13,009 nt of DNA from Deltaproteobacteria bacterium (GTDB lineage: Bacteria; Desulfobacterota; Desulfobaccia; Desulfobaccales; 0-14-0-80-60-11): assembly GCA_021817645.1 (NCBI GenBank), contig JAKAGH010000053.1:1-13009 (forward strand), in the 5' to 3' direction. Shown here piece by piece: positions 1-7,426 of this stretch (positions are counted from its first letter, which is position 1; each line of letters begins with the position of its first letter). The notes below the pieces were generated by a model that was given only the letters and a program-made list of their open reading frames with translations, was not told where the DNA came from and searched no databases. A program made the position numbers and the translations under genes.

Positions 1-214
1 GGAATTCCGGGCCGTGGCCTTCCTGGATTTCGGCAATGTCTATCTGCAGCTCAACCAGATTGACGTCGGCCAGCTCAAATACAGCTCCGGCGTGGGGCTG
101 CGCTACCAAACCTCCATCGGCCCCATCGGCGTGGACGTGGGCTTCCCCTTAAACCCCATCGACCCCAGCCGGGACAAGTACCGCTTCCATTTCACCATCG
201 GCCAGACGTTTTAA
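1..214 (+). CDS. tamA: C-terminal end of an Omp85-family outer-membrane barrel, probably TamA (partial)
   Basis: The open frame enters from the left edge (first full codon at 2) and gives 70 residues before TAA at 212-214. Visible are the pattern RAVAFLDFGNVY, then GVGLRYQTSIGPIGVDVGFPL, written here as GVGLRYQT plus SIGPIGVDVGFPL, and a terminal FHFTIGQTF. This is how the last strands of BamA/TamA barrels look: a G-L-R strand, an IGP turn, and a C-terminal aromatic Phe used as an outer-membrane insertion signal. Omp85 barrels insert or export proteins at the outer membrane. I favour TamA over BamA only because a full tamB lies downstream on the same strand. The two are separated by 3.45 kb, which is unusual. 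The N-terminal POTRA domains are outside the window, so the TamA/BamA choice cannot be settled here. Confidence 0.8.
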   Translation, partial: EFRAVAFLDFGNVYLQLNQIDVGQLKYSSGVGLRYQTSIGPIGVDVGFPLNPIDPSRDKYRFHFTIGQTF

Positions 215-321
215 CAGAAGTCAGCAGCTGTCAGTTTTTTGCGTTCAGCAAAGTCAAGAAAGTCGTAGGGCGGGAAGACCCAGCGCAACCGCGTTTCGGT
301 TTTAGTCGCCACTTCGGTTGG

Positions 322-399
322 CTCGTTCCCAAGTCGTGCTGGGGAACGAGGCGTGACGCCCAGGCTTTCCAGCCTGTGCCGGCGCAGGCCAAGCCTGCG
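322..399. repeat. Cluster of three adjacent REP-like hairpins
   Basis: Three inverted repeats follow one another. CTCGTTCCC (322-330) pairs with GGGAACGAG (342-350) around an 11-nt loop. CAGGCT (361-366) pairs with AGCCTG (371-376) around a 4-nt loop. CGCAGGC (383-389) pairs with GCCTGCG (393-399) around CAA. The CTCGTTCCC/GGGAACGAG type resembles intergenic palindromes dispersed in many bacterial genomes. That resemblance is recollection; repetition elsewhere in this genome cannot be seen here. Confidence 0.6.
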
Positions 400-410
400 G
401 CCACATCTTG

Positions 411-443
411 AAAAAAACGGGGCGGACACCAAGGTCCGCCCCG
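411..443 (-). terminator. Intrinsic terminator of the kelch gene pair
   Basis: The arms CGGGGCGGAC (418-427) and GTCCGCCCCG (434-443) are perfect 10-bp complements around a 6-nt loop. Read on the minus strand, the stem is followed at once by seven T (complement of A 411-417), the textbook rho-independent layout. It sits about 75 nt past the stop of the kelch gene at 517. The stem also resembles the palindrome at 11092-11128. Confidence 0.85.
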
Positions 444-516
444 CCAAATCATGGTCTTCTCGAAGCCTTCCCGCACCATCATTCAAGCCCCCGGCCAGCC
501 GGGACACCGGCTCCGC

Positions 517-1839
517 TTATTGGGGGGGGGTTGATGAGAAGGTGGCGGTTGCTTCAAAGGTAAACGTAGCCGTCGAATACTGGCTGATTTGTTTTATTCC
601 CCAGCCCCCGACCGCGATGACCCGCTTTTCACCTGTGGCCGGGTTGGTCAAAAAGGCGCAGAGATTGGCTCGGAGTCCCGATTGGCCTACGTCCGGGGGC
701 GGGAGCTTGGTAGAGGTTTGAGCCCATTGTCCCGTGTCTTGATCGTAGAGTTCGCAGGTATCGGTCCCCCCTCCCACCACCAGGGCCTGGTTTTTGTGAG
801 GGCCCACGTCCAGGAAGACGGCCGCATGGGTTGAACGCGCAGTTATAAGAGACCCGGTTGGTTTAAACAAGTCGCGGGCGCTCCCGGTACCGTCCTTTTC
901 GCAGAACTCGCAGTCTCTTATATCCCCAGGGCCTGGAAGCTCTACGTTAGAGGAGCCCCCGGCCACCAAAATGCGGCCATTGTTGGCCAGCACGGTGGCC
1001 GTATGATTGCCGCGGGCATGAAGAAGTGAGGGGCCGTTGGTCCAGGAATTATCTTGCGGGTCGTAAATCTCGGTTTTAATGCTGGGGTCACCAGGAAACG
1101 TCCCTTTAAAGCCTCCGATTACCATGATCCGGCCGGTGCCATCCTGCAATGCGGTGGCCGTATGGCCGTAGCGGGCTTGTTCGAGGTTGGGTACGGTGCC
1201 AGCTGGTGCCCACGTATTGTCTGCAGGGTTATATAGCTCGCAGGTTGCCAGGATTGCCGTGGTCGTTTGACCTTTCAGCTGCTTTTTCCCGCCGGTCACC
1301 AGAATCCTGCCCTTATAGGGTCCTACGGTCAACAAGTTGGCCGTATGGCGGGAACGGGGCTCCTTGAGCGTCCCGGCATTGCGGTGAGCTTGTGACGGGT
1401 CTTTTTTGCTAATGTCATAGATTTCGGCGCTGTCCAAGTCCCATTGGTTTGTTATGGTTTTTTTTTCGATCGTGTAGGTTTCTACATAATGCCCCCCGGC
1501 TATCAGGAGCGTGGTCTGGTCGGCCAGCAAGGTGGCCGTATGGTTGTGACGCTTGTTCAAGAGAGGGCCCTGGGAGGAACCCCAGCCGTTGCCCTTCCAG
1601 ATTTTCAGCGTATCCAGAGAGTTCGAATCATACAATACCCCCATAACTGCGCCCCCGGTTACTACAAAGGTGTCTTGTCTGCTCCCCCCCAGCTGGGTGA
1701 CGGTGGCACTATAGGTGGAATAACAGGCAGAGCCGGGATTCCACCACCAGGTCGCAGCCCCAGAGGCCAAGCCGGTTAAGGCTGCGGCCGCCAGTAACAT
1801 CAGCACCCCCACGAGTGCGGTAATCTTCATCTTAGCCAT
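517..1839 (-). CDS. Secreted kelch-repeat beta-propeller protein, divergent copy
   Basis: This encodes a 440-residue protein. I start it at ATG 1839 (MAKMKITALVG) because AGGAGG (complement of 1850-1855) lies 10 nt upstream and a signal peptide follows (hydrophobic residues 6-25, likely cut after ASGA, about 28). The longer frame back to 1947 adds a charged, signal-less stretch. The body has about seven blades. Five are recognisable by H-T/A-A plus a VxGG doublet and an E-Y/L-Y-(D/N)-P strand (for example HNHTATLL, SRHTANLL, YGHTATAL, GNHTATVL). The first and last are degenerate. Kelch propellers are binding scaffolds with no fixed activity, so the ligand is unknown. The gene follows another kelch gene by 104 nt on the same strand and ends before a strong terminator, so the two are probably one transcript. 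A C9 run encodes the Thr-Pro-Pro-Gln terminus; slippage there would change only the tail. Confidence 0.85.
   Translation of the reverse strand: MAKMKITALVGVLMLLAAAALTGLASGAATWWWNPGSACYSTYSATVTQLGGSRQDTFVVTGGAVMGVLYDSNSLDTLKIWKGNGWGSSQGPLLNKRHNHTATLLADQTTLLIAGGHYVETYTIEKKTITNQWDLDSAEIYDISKKDPSQAHRNAGTLKEPRSRHTANLLTVGPYKGRILVTGGKKQLKGQTTTAILATCELYNPADNTWAPAGTVPNLEQARYGHTATALQDGTGRIMVIGGFKGTFPGDPSIKTEIYDPQDNSWTNGPSLLHARGNHTATVLANNGRILVAGGSSNVELPGPGDIRDCEFCEKDGTGSARDLFKPTGSLITARSTHAAVFLDVGPHKNQALVVGGGTDTCELYDQDTGQWAQTSTKLPPPDVGQSGLRANLCAFLTNPATGEKRVIAVGGWGIKQISQYSTATFTFEATATFSSTPPQ
522..530 (-). repeat. C9 homopolymer at the 3' end of the first kelch gene
   Basis: Nine G on the plus strand (C on the coding strand) cover the last codons, Thr-Pro-Pro-Gln, just before TAA. 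One base gained or lost would bypass that stop and add a short different tail (about 12-14 residues) running to about 480. It is the longest G/C run seen in the window. Confidence 0.9.
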
Positions 1840-1869
1840 CTCCCTCTTTCCTCCTCCTCGAGCTGTTGG

Positions 1870-1886
1870 CATCCATTTGATGGATG
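1870..1886 (-). repeat. Perfect 7-bp hairpin between the two kelch genes
   Basis: CATCCAT (1870-1876) and ATGGATG (1880-1886) pair around a 3-nt loop, 31 nt before the ATG of the downstream kelch gene in the 104-nt intercistronic gap. There is no U tract, so it is not an intrinsic terminator. It could affect mRNA processing or stability, or translation of the second gene; that is inference. Confidence 0.6.
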
Positions 1887-1943
1887 TTCCGGGAGTGATT
1901 GCCTCCCCTCTCCGGCCGGTGCGGCCCTGGTCCGGCTGTCGCC

Positions 1944-3137
1944 TCATCCGCCCAACAAGAGCATCAGCGGCGAGAGACCCACCAAGGGCTGGTAGAGTTC
2001 GGCGCTGGCCAGGGCCTGCAAAACTCCACCCACATTCTTACCCCCCCCGGCCACCAGGACGCGGCCATCCTTGAGCTTGGTGGCCGTATGATAACAACGG
2101 GGAGAGTTGAGATTGCCCTTGACGCTCCATCCCGTCGCCGGGTTGTAGAGTGCGGAGGAATTCAAAAAGGTGTCAAAACTGTCTTCCCCTCCGGCCACCA
2201 GGACCTGGCTTCCGGACAGCACGGTGGCGGTTTGCGTATCCCGGGGGGGGTAGAGGATGCTGGAGAGAAGAGTCCAGGTGCCGCTGGCCGGGTTAAAGAG
2301 TTCACAGTAGCTCATGGAGAAGACGTTGTCCCAGCCTCCGGCCACCAGGACCTGGCCGTTGTTGAGCAGGCTGGCGGTGTGAGAGTCCCGGGCTAAGTTG
2401 AGTGGCTCTACCGTGGGGGTCCAGGTGCCCGCAGCCGGGTCGTAGATCTCGGAGGAGTTCAAATCGAACGAGTTGTTCCAGCCCCCGGCCACCAGGACGG
2501 TGCCGTTGGGCAGCAACGTGGCGGAGTGGCAATCCCGGGCGGCGCTGAGGGAGCCGGTGGGGCTCCAGGTGCCCGCAGCCGGGTCGTAGATCTCGGAGGT
2601 GTTCAGGTCGCCGTCCACGCTGTTCCAGCCCCCGGCCACCAGGACGCGGCCGTTGTTGAGCAGGGTAGCCGTATGCCACACGCGGATGTTGGTGAGAGAA
2701 CTTGTGGTAGTGGTCCACTGGTTTTGCACCGGATCGTAGATCTCCGCGGTGTCCAGGACCCCGCTGGCCGCGTTATAGCCCCCCGCCACCAGGACGCGGC
2801 CGTTGTTGAGCAGAGTGGCCGTATGGAGGGAACGGGGGTTGTTCATGGAGGCGGCGGCGGTCCACGCGCCGGTGGCTGGGTTGTAAATCTCGCAACTGGC
2901 TATGGGGATGATGCCTTCAGTAACCGTAACCGCGCCCCCGGCCACCAGCACCCGGCCGTCGTTGAGCAGGGTGGCCGTATGGGAGCCCCTGGCGGTGGCG
3001 AGGCTGCCGGTTAGGGTCCAGGTCCCGGGGGTGGCGGCCTGGGCCGGAACATCGGCCGCGCCCGGAAAACCGGTCAAAACGGCAACCCACAAAGCAAAGT
3101 TTGCCAAAAGGAATGGGATAATTCTCTTCTGGGTCAT
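1944..3137 (-). CDS. Secreted seven-blade kelch beta-propeller protein
   Basis: This encodes a 397-residue protein. Start ATG 3137 (MTQKRIIPFLL) is chosen because AAGGAG (complement of 3147-3152) lies 9 nt upstream and a signal peptide follows, with a hydrophobic core at about residues 6-24 and a likely cut after AQA near 34. The longer frame to 3254 lacks these. Seven repeats of 48-52 residues fill the rest, each with HTATLLNNGRVLVAGG-like strands, then (S/A)EIYDPA and GTW. The last repeat stops after ELYQP and lacks its GTW strand, while the mature N-terminus begins with PGTWTLTGSL. This fits the 'velcro' closure of a circular seven-blade propeller. The protein ends in a short hydrophobic tail (LSPLMLLLGG). 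It is first gene of the kelch pair. The binding partner is unknown, and nothing suggests an enzyme. Confidence 0.9.
   Translation of the reverse strand: MTQKRIIPFLLANFALWVAVLTGFPGAADVPAQAATPGTWTLTGSLATARGSHTATLLNDGRVLVAGGAVTVTEGIIPIASCEIYNPATGAWTAAASMNNPRSLHTATLLNNGRVLVAGGYNAASGVLDTAEIYDPVQNQWTTTTSSLTNIRVWHTATLLNNGRVLVAGGWNSVDGDLNTSEIYDPAAGTWSPTGSLSAARDCHSATLLPNGTVLVAGGWNNSFDLNSSEIYDPAAGTWTPTVEPLNLARDSHTASLLNNGQVLVAGGWDNVFSMSYCELFNPASGTWTLLSSILYPPRDTQTATVLSGSQVLVAGGEDSFDTFLNSSALYNPATGWSVKGNLNSPRCYHTATKLKDGRVLVAGGGKNVGGVLQALASAELYQPLVGLSPLMLLLGG
2047..2949 (-). repeat. Seven in-frame DNA repeats encoding kelch blades (period 144-156 bp)
   Basis: A conserved core (CCGGCCACCAGG-like, complement of the VLVAGG codons) starts at 2047, 2191, 2338, 2485, 2632, 2782 and 2938. 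The spacings are 144, 147, 147, 147, 150 and 156 bp, all multiples of three. One 36-bp segment is identical at 2420-2455 and 2564-2599. The DNA similarity exceeds what protein constraint needs, pointing to tandem duplication or gene conversion. Confidence 0.9.
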
Positions 3138-3263
3138 TGCCACATTCTCCTTCGTTTTGGTTAACGGTGAGAGCAAAGCTGAGCCGGCAGTTTTTTGGCC
3201 TGCAGCGGCTGGGTTAGGGGCGGGGGGGGTGATCCCAGCAGTCTGCTGGTGCATTTCGCTGAT

Positions 3264-3292
3264 TGTATAGTAGCAGAATTGGATATTTTAAA
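3264..3292 (-). promoter_or_regulatory. Candidate sigma-70-type promoter for the kelch pair
   Basis: On the minus strand, TTTAAA (3287-3292) and TATACA (3264-3269) are separated by 17 nt; each matches 4 of 6 consensus positions. Transcription would start near 3257 and leave a leader of about 120 nt containing the G8/C8 run. In such AT-rich DNA a match like this can arise by chance. Confidence 0.3.
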
Positions 3293-3390
3293 GAAATTTT
3301 TTTTCATGTTATTCCAATTGATAATATAATATTGAGTATTAAAGGTGTATCTCTTTAGCTATTATTTAATTTACATAATTAATCTTCTAA

Positions 3391-3402
3391 ACAATTAATT
3401 GT
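3391..3402. promoter_or_regulatory. 12-bp perfect palindrome, possible operator
   Basis: ACAATTAATTGT is its own reverse complement and lies in the AT-rich tract between the divergent kelch and tamB genes. A dimeric regulator could use such a site. No regulator gene is in the window, and chance palindromes are commoner in AT-rich DNA. Confidence 0.25.
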
Positions 3403-3667
3403 CTATAAATTAAATTGTTGTAGTATTTTATTGTTGCATTTTGAAACGACACAAGCATATCAAATTCAGCTTAATAACAAGACCTTTCTAAATACATCCT
3501 GGTAACAAGGTCTCATGCCTTCTATCATTTCTAGTCTGAGCTAGTTTTCCTGTGCAGCCTGGAAAGACTGCGCCGCCGATTTTGGAAAAAATTTGGGGGA
3601 ACAAGGAGGAGCGGGTTTGGCTCTTCACAGCCCTTTCTCCAGAAGGCGCAATGTGTTAAAATAACCC

Positions 3668-6600
3668 ATGCGGCGTTTCCGGTACCTTCTGCTGGCTCTG
3701 GCGGCGGTTTTGCTCGTGGGGGCTTTGGCGCTCTGGCCGCTGCTGCAGACCGACGCGGTCTGGACCTGGGGAGGCGAGCGCCTGGTGGACTTCGCCCGGA
3801 GCCGTATCTATGGGGACATCGAAGTCCAGGAGGTGCGGGGCAGCTACCTCACCGGCCTGCAATTCCGGGGAGTGACCGTGCGGGGCCGCCAGGGGGAGGT
3901 GCTCCGGGCCGCCGCGGTGGAACTCCGTTTTTCCCTCTGGTCTTTTGTGAAACTGCAGCCGGTGATCGCCCGGCTGGCCATCGTTGATCCCCATCTCACC
4001 CTCACCGAAGACCAGGAAGGCCGCTGGAATGTCAGCAACTTTTTCCGCCCCAAGCCGCCTCCCCCTTTCAGCGCCATCGATTTTCCCCAGGCCACCATCA
4101 AGGGGGGAGAGATCACCCTGACCCGGGCCGGGGTTACCCAGCATTACCGGCGCCTGGACCTGCTCCTGACCCTGACCGTACTCCATCCCAAACGGCCCCA
4201 ACAGGCCATTCTGGTGCGCCGGGCGGCGCTGTCCGGAGAGACCCCCTGGGGGCGTCTGGGCCTGCAAACCCGCTTCACTTATGGCTCAAACCTGCTTAAT
4301 CTCTTATCTTTGTCGGTAACCGCAGCGGACCGTCCCCTGGTCTCCCTGGCGGGGGAAGTGCGTTTCAGCGAAGCCGCAGAGCCCCTGTGCAAATTACTGG
4401 GAGAGATCGGCCCCATTGCCGGGGAAGAGATGCGCCGCACCTGGCGGTATTGGCCCGCATCCCTGGACTTGAAGGGGAAGTTCCAACTCACCGGCACGCC
4501 CTCACAGTTTCAAATCAGCGGGGAAGGTCCTTTGAGCGAGGCCGGATATTCTTTTAAAAGCCAGGCGCAACAGCAGGCCGGGGAGTGGGCCTATGATTTG
4601 GACTTGGACCTCAAGGGCCTGCGGCCCCAAATATTGGCGCCCTGTGAGGGGCCCTGGGCCTCCAGGCTGAAAAACCTGCCTCCTTTGGGAACGCAGTTCC
4701 GCTTTAAAGGTGCGGGGCTTGCCTGGCCTCCCAAGAATCTGCAGTGCACCTTCGTGTGTCAACCGTTCAGCTACCAGGCGGCCCGGGTGGAGCAATTGCA
4801 GCTTAATTTTAACGCCGACAGCCGGGAGCAGCGTCTGCAAGGCAACCTGCGGGGTAACTTCGGAGGTCTGAACGCCACAGTGACCGGCCCCTTGCTGTCT
4901 TCCCTCTCCGGGGAGGTAAAAATCCAGGCTGAAGGCTTTCAACCCGGCCTCTTGGGCCTGCCGCTGGAAGCTGGCAGCAATTTTAGCGGCAAATTTTCCG
5001 GAAATTTCCGTCTGCCGGGTGCCATTCCGGCCGCGCCCTTGACTATTGCCGGAGACCTGGAAGCCCGGGGCCAGTGGGGGCGGCAGCCTTTGAAAGAGCT
5101 GCGGGGCCGCCTGGCTTTAAAAGGACCCAGGCTGGAGATTGCCCAGGCCCAGGTCAAATTGGGCACACTGGCCGCAGACTTGAAAGGCGCGGTGGACGCC
5201 CAGGGGGTGGATTTGCAGGGCAAGGCGGCCTTGACCCTGGACGGCAGCTGGTCCCTGCTGCCCTCAGGGTTGCGGGGCCGGGTGGCCGGGGAGGTGGCGG
5301 TGAAAGGGCCTTTCGCCGCGCCCCAATTCACCTTGGCGGCCCAGGGCCAGGGGCTTTCTTGGGCAGATTTCGGCTGGGACAAGGTCGGCTTCAAGGCCGC
5401 GGGCAAAGGCTGGCCGCCTGCTGCCGGAAGTCTGGAGATTCAAGGCAGCGGGTTGAAGACCCCGGCCGGGGTCTTTAACCAGGCGACCTTCCGCAGTCAG
5501 GGGGAGGGGGGCAGGTGGCAGCTCCATTTTGCCGCGTCTTCCCCCCAGGGACTCCGGGCGGAGGTGCAAGGAACGGCCGATCTCTTGGCCCAACCCTGCC
5601 TGGTCACTTTACCGCGTTGCCGTCTCACCACTCCCAAAGTCTCGGCGGTGAACACCGGGACCGTCAACATCCGCTTCCATCCCGGCCTGGAAATAGCCCC
5701 GGCCACCTGGCGGGTAAATGACGGCCGTCTCACCCTCGAAGCCCAGTCCCGGGGCAATGAGCTTACCGCCCGGTTGGCGGTAGCGGACCTGCCTGCGAGT
5801 CTCCTGGATCTGAAAGGGGCTTCCCTGGAAGGAAAGATCCAGGGCCAGATGGACCTCACCGGTAATCTCCAGCATCCCGCCATGCAGGGTCAGTTCACCT
5901 GGGGACAGGGGAAGTGGGGAGGTTTTTCTTTCCGCTCCCTGCAAACCTCTTTAAATTACCGGGAAGAAAACCTGATCCTGAAAGGCAGCGTGGAAGAGAA
6001 ACCATCGGGGCCGCGTCTGGTCTGGGATGGGCGTATTCCCCTCCAACTCTCTTTCAGCCCCCTGCGCTGGGATTGGGGAGAGCGGGACATGGATTTCCGG
6101 GTCCAGGGGGAAAACGCCAATCTGGCCCTGCTCACCGCGCTTACTCCGGAAGTGCAGAGCGCCGGGGGGAAGCTGACTATTATGGCCCAGTGGCAAGGGA
6201 ACCCCCGCCGCCCCCGGGTCTCCGGCAAGGTCCGCTGGGATGAGGGCACGCTGCAACTCCGGCAGTCCGGCAAGGTATTCCGGCTCCTGCCGGGGGAAGC
6301 CACCCTGCAAGGGGAAAAGCTGGTGATTCCGGATATCGCCCTGGAAAGCGGCGGCACGGCCCATATCCGTGGCTCCATTACCCTGGCCGCGTTCTCCCTC
6401 CGGCAGGTGGATCTCCGGGCCCAGCTCCAGGATTTTCAAGGCCTGGGCCGGGGAGGCGCCGAAGCCACCGGCAGCGGCACCGTCACCTTGAGCGGTCCTG
6501 AGACTGCGCCCCTGTTGAAAGGACATTTGGTGGTCTCCAAGGCCACTTTCCGTCCCAGCTTCTTCCAAACCGGGATTAATAAAGACATCGTCCTGAAAAA

Positions 6601-7384
6601 GCCCCCTGCGCCTCCCAGCACCAAGCCCACCGGGGCCGGGGAAATAGCGGCATGGAAGAATCTGCAGATGAATCTCACCCTGGAAGCGCCTGCAGACGCG
6701 TGGATCATCGACAAACGCCTGCGCGTGGAACTGGCCGGGACTCTCCAGGTTCAGAAACACCGGGGGGAGCCGGTCTTCCTGGCCGGCACGCTGCGCACCC
6801 TGCAAGGCACCTATGAACTCCAGAAAAACCCCTTCAAAATTGAACGGGGGGAGGTGCGTTTTCCGGGAAAACCCCATGGTGAGGTGACCATCGAAGGCAT
6901 AGCCGCGTATAAAATTTCCGGCGTCACTCTGATTCTGAACGCCTCCGGTCCCGCGAGCGGACCCCAGGTGAAGATGGAGAGCAACCCCCCCTTACCCCCC
7001 GCGGATCAGCTGGCCTACCTGATGTTTGGCCGTCCCGCCCAAAGCCTGTCCCGGGAGGAATATCTCACCGTGGGCCAACAGGCCCTGGGTATCCTTGGAG
7101 GCGTTACCGCCCAAAAAGTCCAGGAGATCCTGGGACAGGATTTCCCACTGGTGGGTAATGTTTCTTTAAAAAGCGGCCAATTTGAAGGGCGGCAAACCAT
7201 GGGCATCACCAAACCCCTTACCAAAGACATCAGCGTGACCCTGGAGCGCAAGACCAGTCCCCTTTATCGGGACGACACCGACCAGGTGCGTCTGGAGTAT
7301 AAAGTGAACAGATACCTCAGCGTGGAATCCCAGGTGGGCCGGCGCAACTCCGGGGGCGACATCCTGTTTAATTTGGATTTTTGA
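3668..7384 (+). CDS. tamB: TamB, inner-membrane-anchored periplasm-spanning protein (DUF490)
   Basis: This encodes a 1238-residue protein, close to the size of E. coli TamB (about 1260). An uncleaved N-terminal anchor is visible (YLLLALAAVLLVGALALWPLL, given here as residues 6-26), followed by an AsmA-like start and a long beta-rich body of repeated strand patterns. The C-terminal DUF490/TamB domain is clear: LAYLMFGRP at 1115-1123, then SREEYLTVGQQAL, VNRYLSVESQ and a final ILFNLDF. A Pro/Lys-rich linker lies near 975-990. TamB proteins pair with TamA and, as AsmA-like bridges, are implicated in outer-membrane protein assembly and lipid transport between membranes. ATG 3668 is the first usable start: earlier ATG/GTG at 3651-3653 hit stops at once. 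Its Shine-Dalgarno sequence is poor (AGAAGG 21 nt upstream). The Omp85 partner lies 3.45 kb upstream rather than adjacent. Confidence 0.93.
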   Translation: MRRFRYLLLALAAVLLVGALALWPLLQTDAVWTWGGERLVDFARSRIYGDIEVQEVRGSYLTGLQFRGVTVRGRQGEVLRAAAVELRFSLWSFVKLQPVIARLAIVDPHLTLTEDQEGRWNVSNFFRPKPPPPFSAIDFPQATIKGGEITLTRAGVTQHYRRLDLLLTLTVLHPKRPQQAILVRRAALSGETPWGRLGLQTRFTYGSNLLNLLSLSVTAADRPLVSLAGEVRFSEAAEPLCKLLGEIGPIAGEEMRRTWRYWPASLDLKGKFQLTGTPSQFQISGEGPLSEAGYSFKSQAQQQAGEWAYDLDLDLKGLRPQILAPCEGPWASRLKNLPPLGTQFRFKGAGLAWPPKNLQCTFVCQPFSYQAARVEQLQLNFNADSREQRLQGNLRGNFGGLNATVTGPLLSSLSGEVKIQAEGFQPGLLGLPLEAGSNFSGKFSGNFRLPGAIPAAPLTIAGDLEARGQWGRQPLKELRGRLALKGPRLEIAQAQVKLGTLAADLKGAVDAQGVDLQGKAALTLDGSWSLLPSGLRGRVAGEVAVKGPFAAPQFTLAAQGQGLSWADFGWDKVGFKAAGKGWPPAAGSLEIQGSGLKTPAGVFNQATFRSQGEGGRWQLHFAASSPQGLRAEVQGTADLLAQPCLVTLPRCRLTTPKVSAVNTGTVNIRFHPGLEIAPATWRVNDGRLTLEAQSRGNELTARLAVADLPASLLDLKGASLEGKIQGQMDLTGNLQHPAMQGQFTWGQGKWGGFSFRSLQTSLNYREENLILKGSVEEKPSGPRLVWDGRIPLQLSFSPLRWDWGERDMDFRVQGENANLALLTALTPEVQSAGGKLTIMAQWQGNPRRPRVSGKVRWDEGTLQLRQSGKVFRLLPGEATLQGEKLVIPDIALESGGTAHIRGSITLAAFSLRQVDLRAQLQDFQGLGRGGAEATGSGTVTLSGPETAPLLKGHLVVSKATFRPSFFQTGINKDIVLKKPPAPPSTKPTGAGEIAAWKNLQMNLTLEAPADAWIIDKRLRVELAGTLQVQKHRGEPVFLAGTLRTLQGTYELQKNPFKIERGEVRFPGKPHGEVTIEGIAAYKISGVTLILNASGPASGPQVKMESNPPLPPADQLAYLMFGRPAQSLSREEYLTVGQQALGILGGVTAQKVQEILGQDFPLVGNVSLKSGQFEGRQTMGITKPLTKDISVTLERKTSPLYRDDTDQVRLEYKVNRYLSVESQVGRRNSGGDILFNLDF

Positions 7385-7426
7385 TAATTTTCGGGGAAGG
7401 ATTACAGCCCCCAGGCAGAGTCTATT

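Larger units (their letters stand above)
215..516. other. Gene-free convergent intergenic stretch rich in hairpins
   Basis: This 302-nt stretch lies between the stop of the Omp85 gene (+) and the stop of the first kelch gene (-). It holds a T6 run (235-240), three adjacent hairpins (322-399) and a minus-strand terminator (411-443). Open frames crossing it on both strands have no family features and simply run through the palindromes, so I call no gene. No convincing plus-strand terminator for the Omp85 gene is visible. Confidence 0.7.
3138..3667. other. Divergent kelch/tamB intergenic region with an AT-rich tract
   Basis: These 530 nt separate the kelch start (-) from the tamB start (+). The part next to the kelch gene is GC-rich leader and includes a G8 run (3222-3229). 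About 3260-3540 is dominated by A and T, unlike the rest of the window, and contains the 12-bp palindrome ACAATTAATTGT (3391-3402). A 7-bp inverted repeat AGACCTT/AAGGTCT (3480-3486, 3507-3513) lies at its right end. No open frame of note exists. It must hold promoters for both directions, but AT richness gives too many candidates to choose a tamB promoter. Confidence 0.75.

Noticed and set aside
418..443. Use of the 418-443 hairpin as a plus-strand terminator for the Omp85 gene
   Set aside because: On the plus strand the stem is followed by GCCAAATC, with no U tract; the T run exists only on the minus strand.
211..507. Overlapping frames on both strands between the Omp85 and kelch genes
   Set aside because: They cross the hairpin cluster and terminator, share no family features, and have no start signals.
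2047..2949. Regularly spaced DNA repeats that could be taken for a CRISPR-like array
   Set aside because: The period is 144-156 bp, always a multiple of three, and both 'repeat' and 'spacer' encode kelch blades in one frame. No cas gene is near.
1899..3014. Long plus-strand open frames opposite the second kelch gene (1899-2396, 2526-3014)
   Set aside because: They are antisense shadows of the in-frame kelch DNA repeats. Their protein is a periodic Gly/His/Val-rich string without start signals or known domain.
215..3667. Possible insertion sequence or phage borders around the kelch pair
   Set aside because: No transposase, integrase, terminal inverted repeats or target duplication could be matched at the two ends, so I call no mobile element despite the suggestive position.
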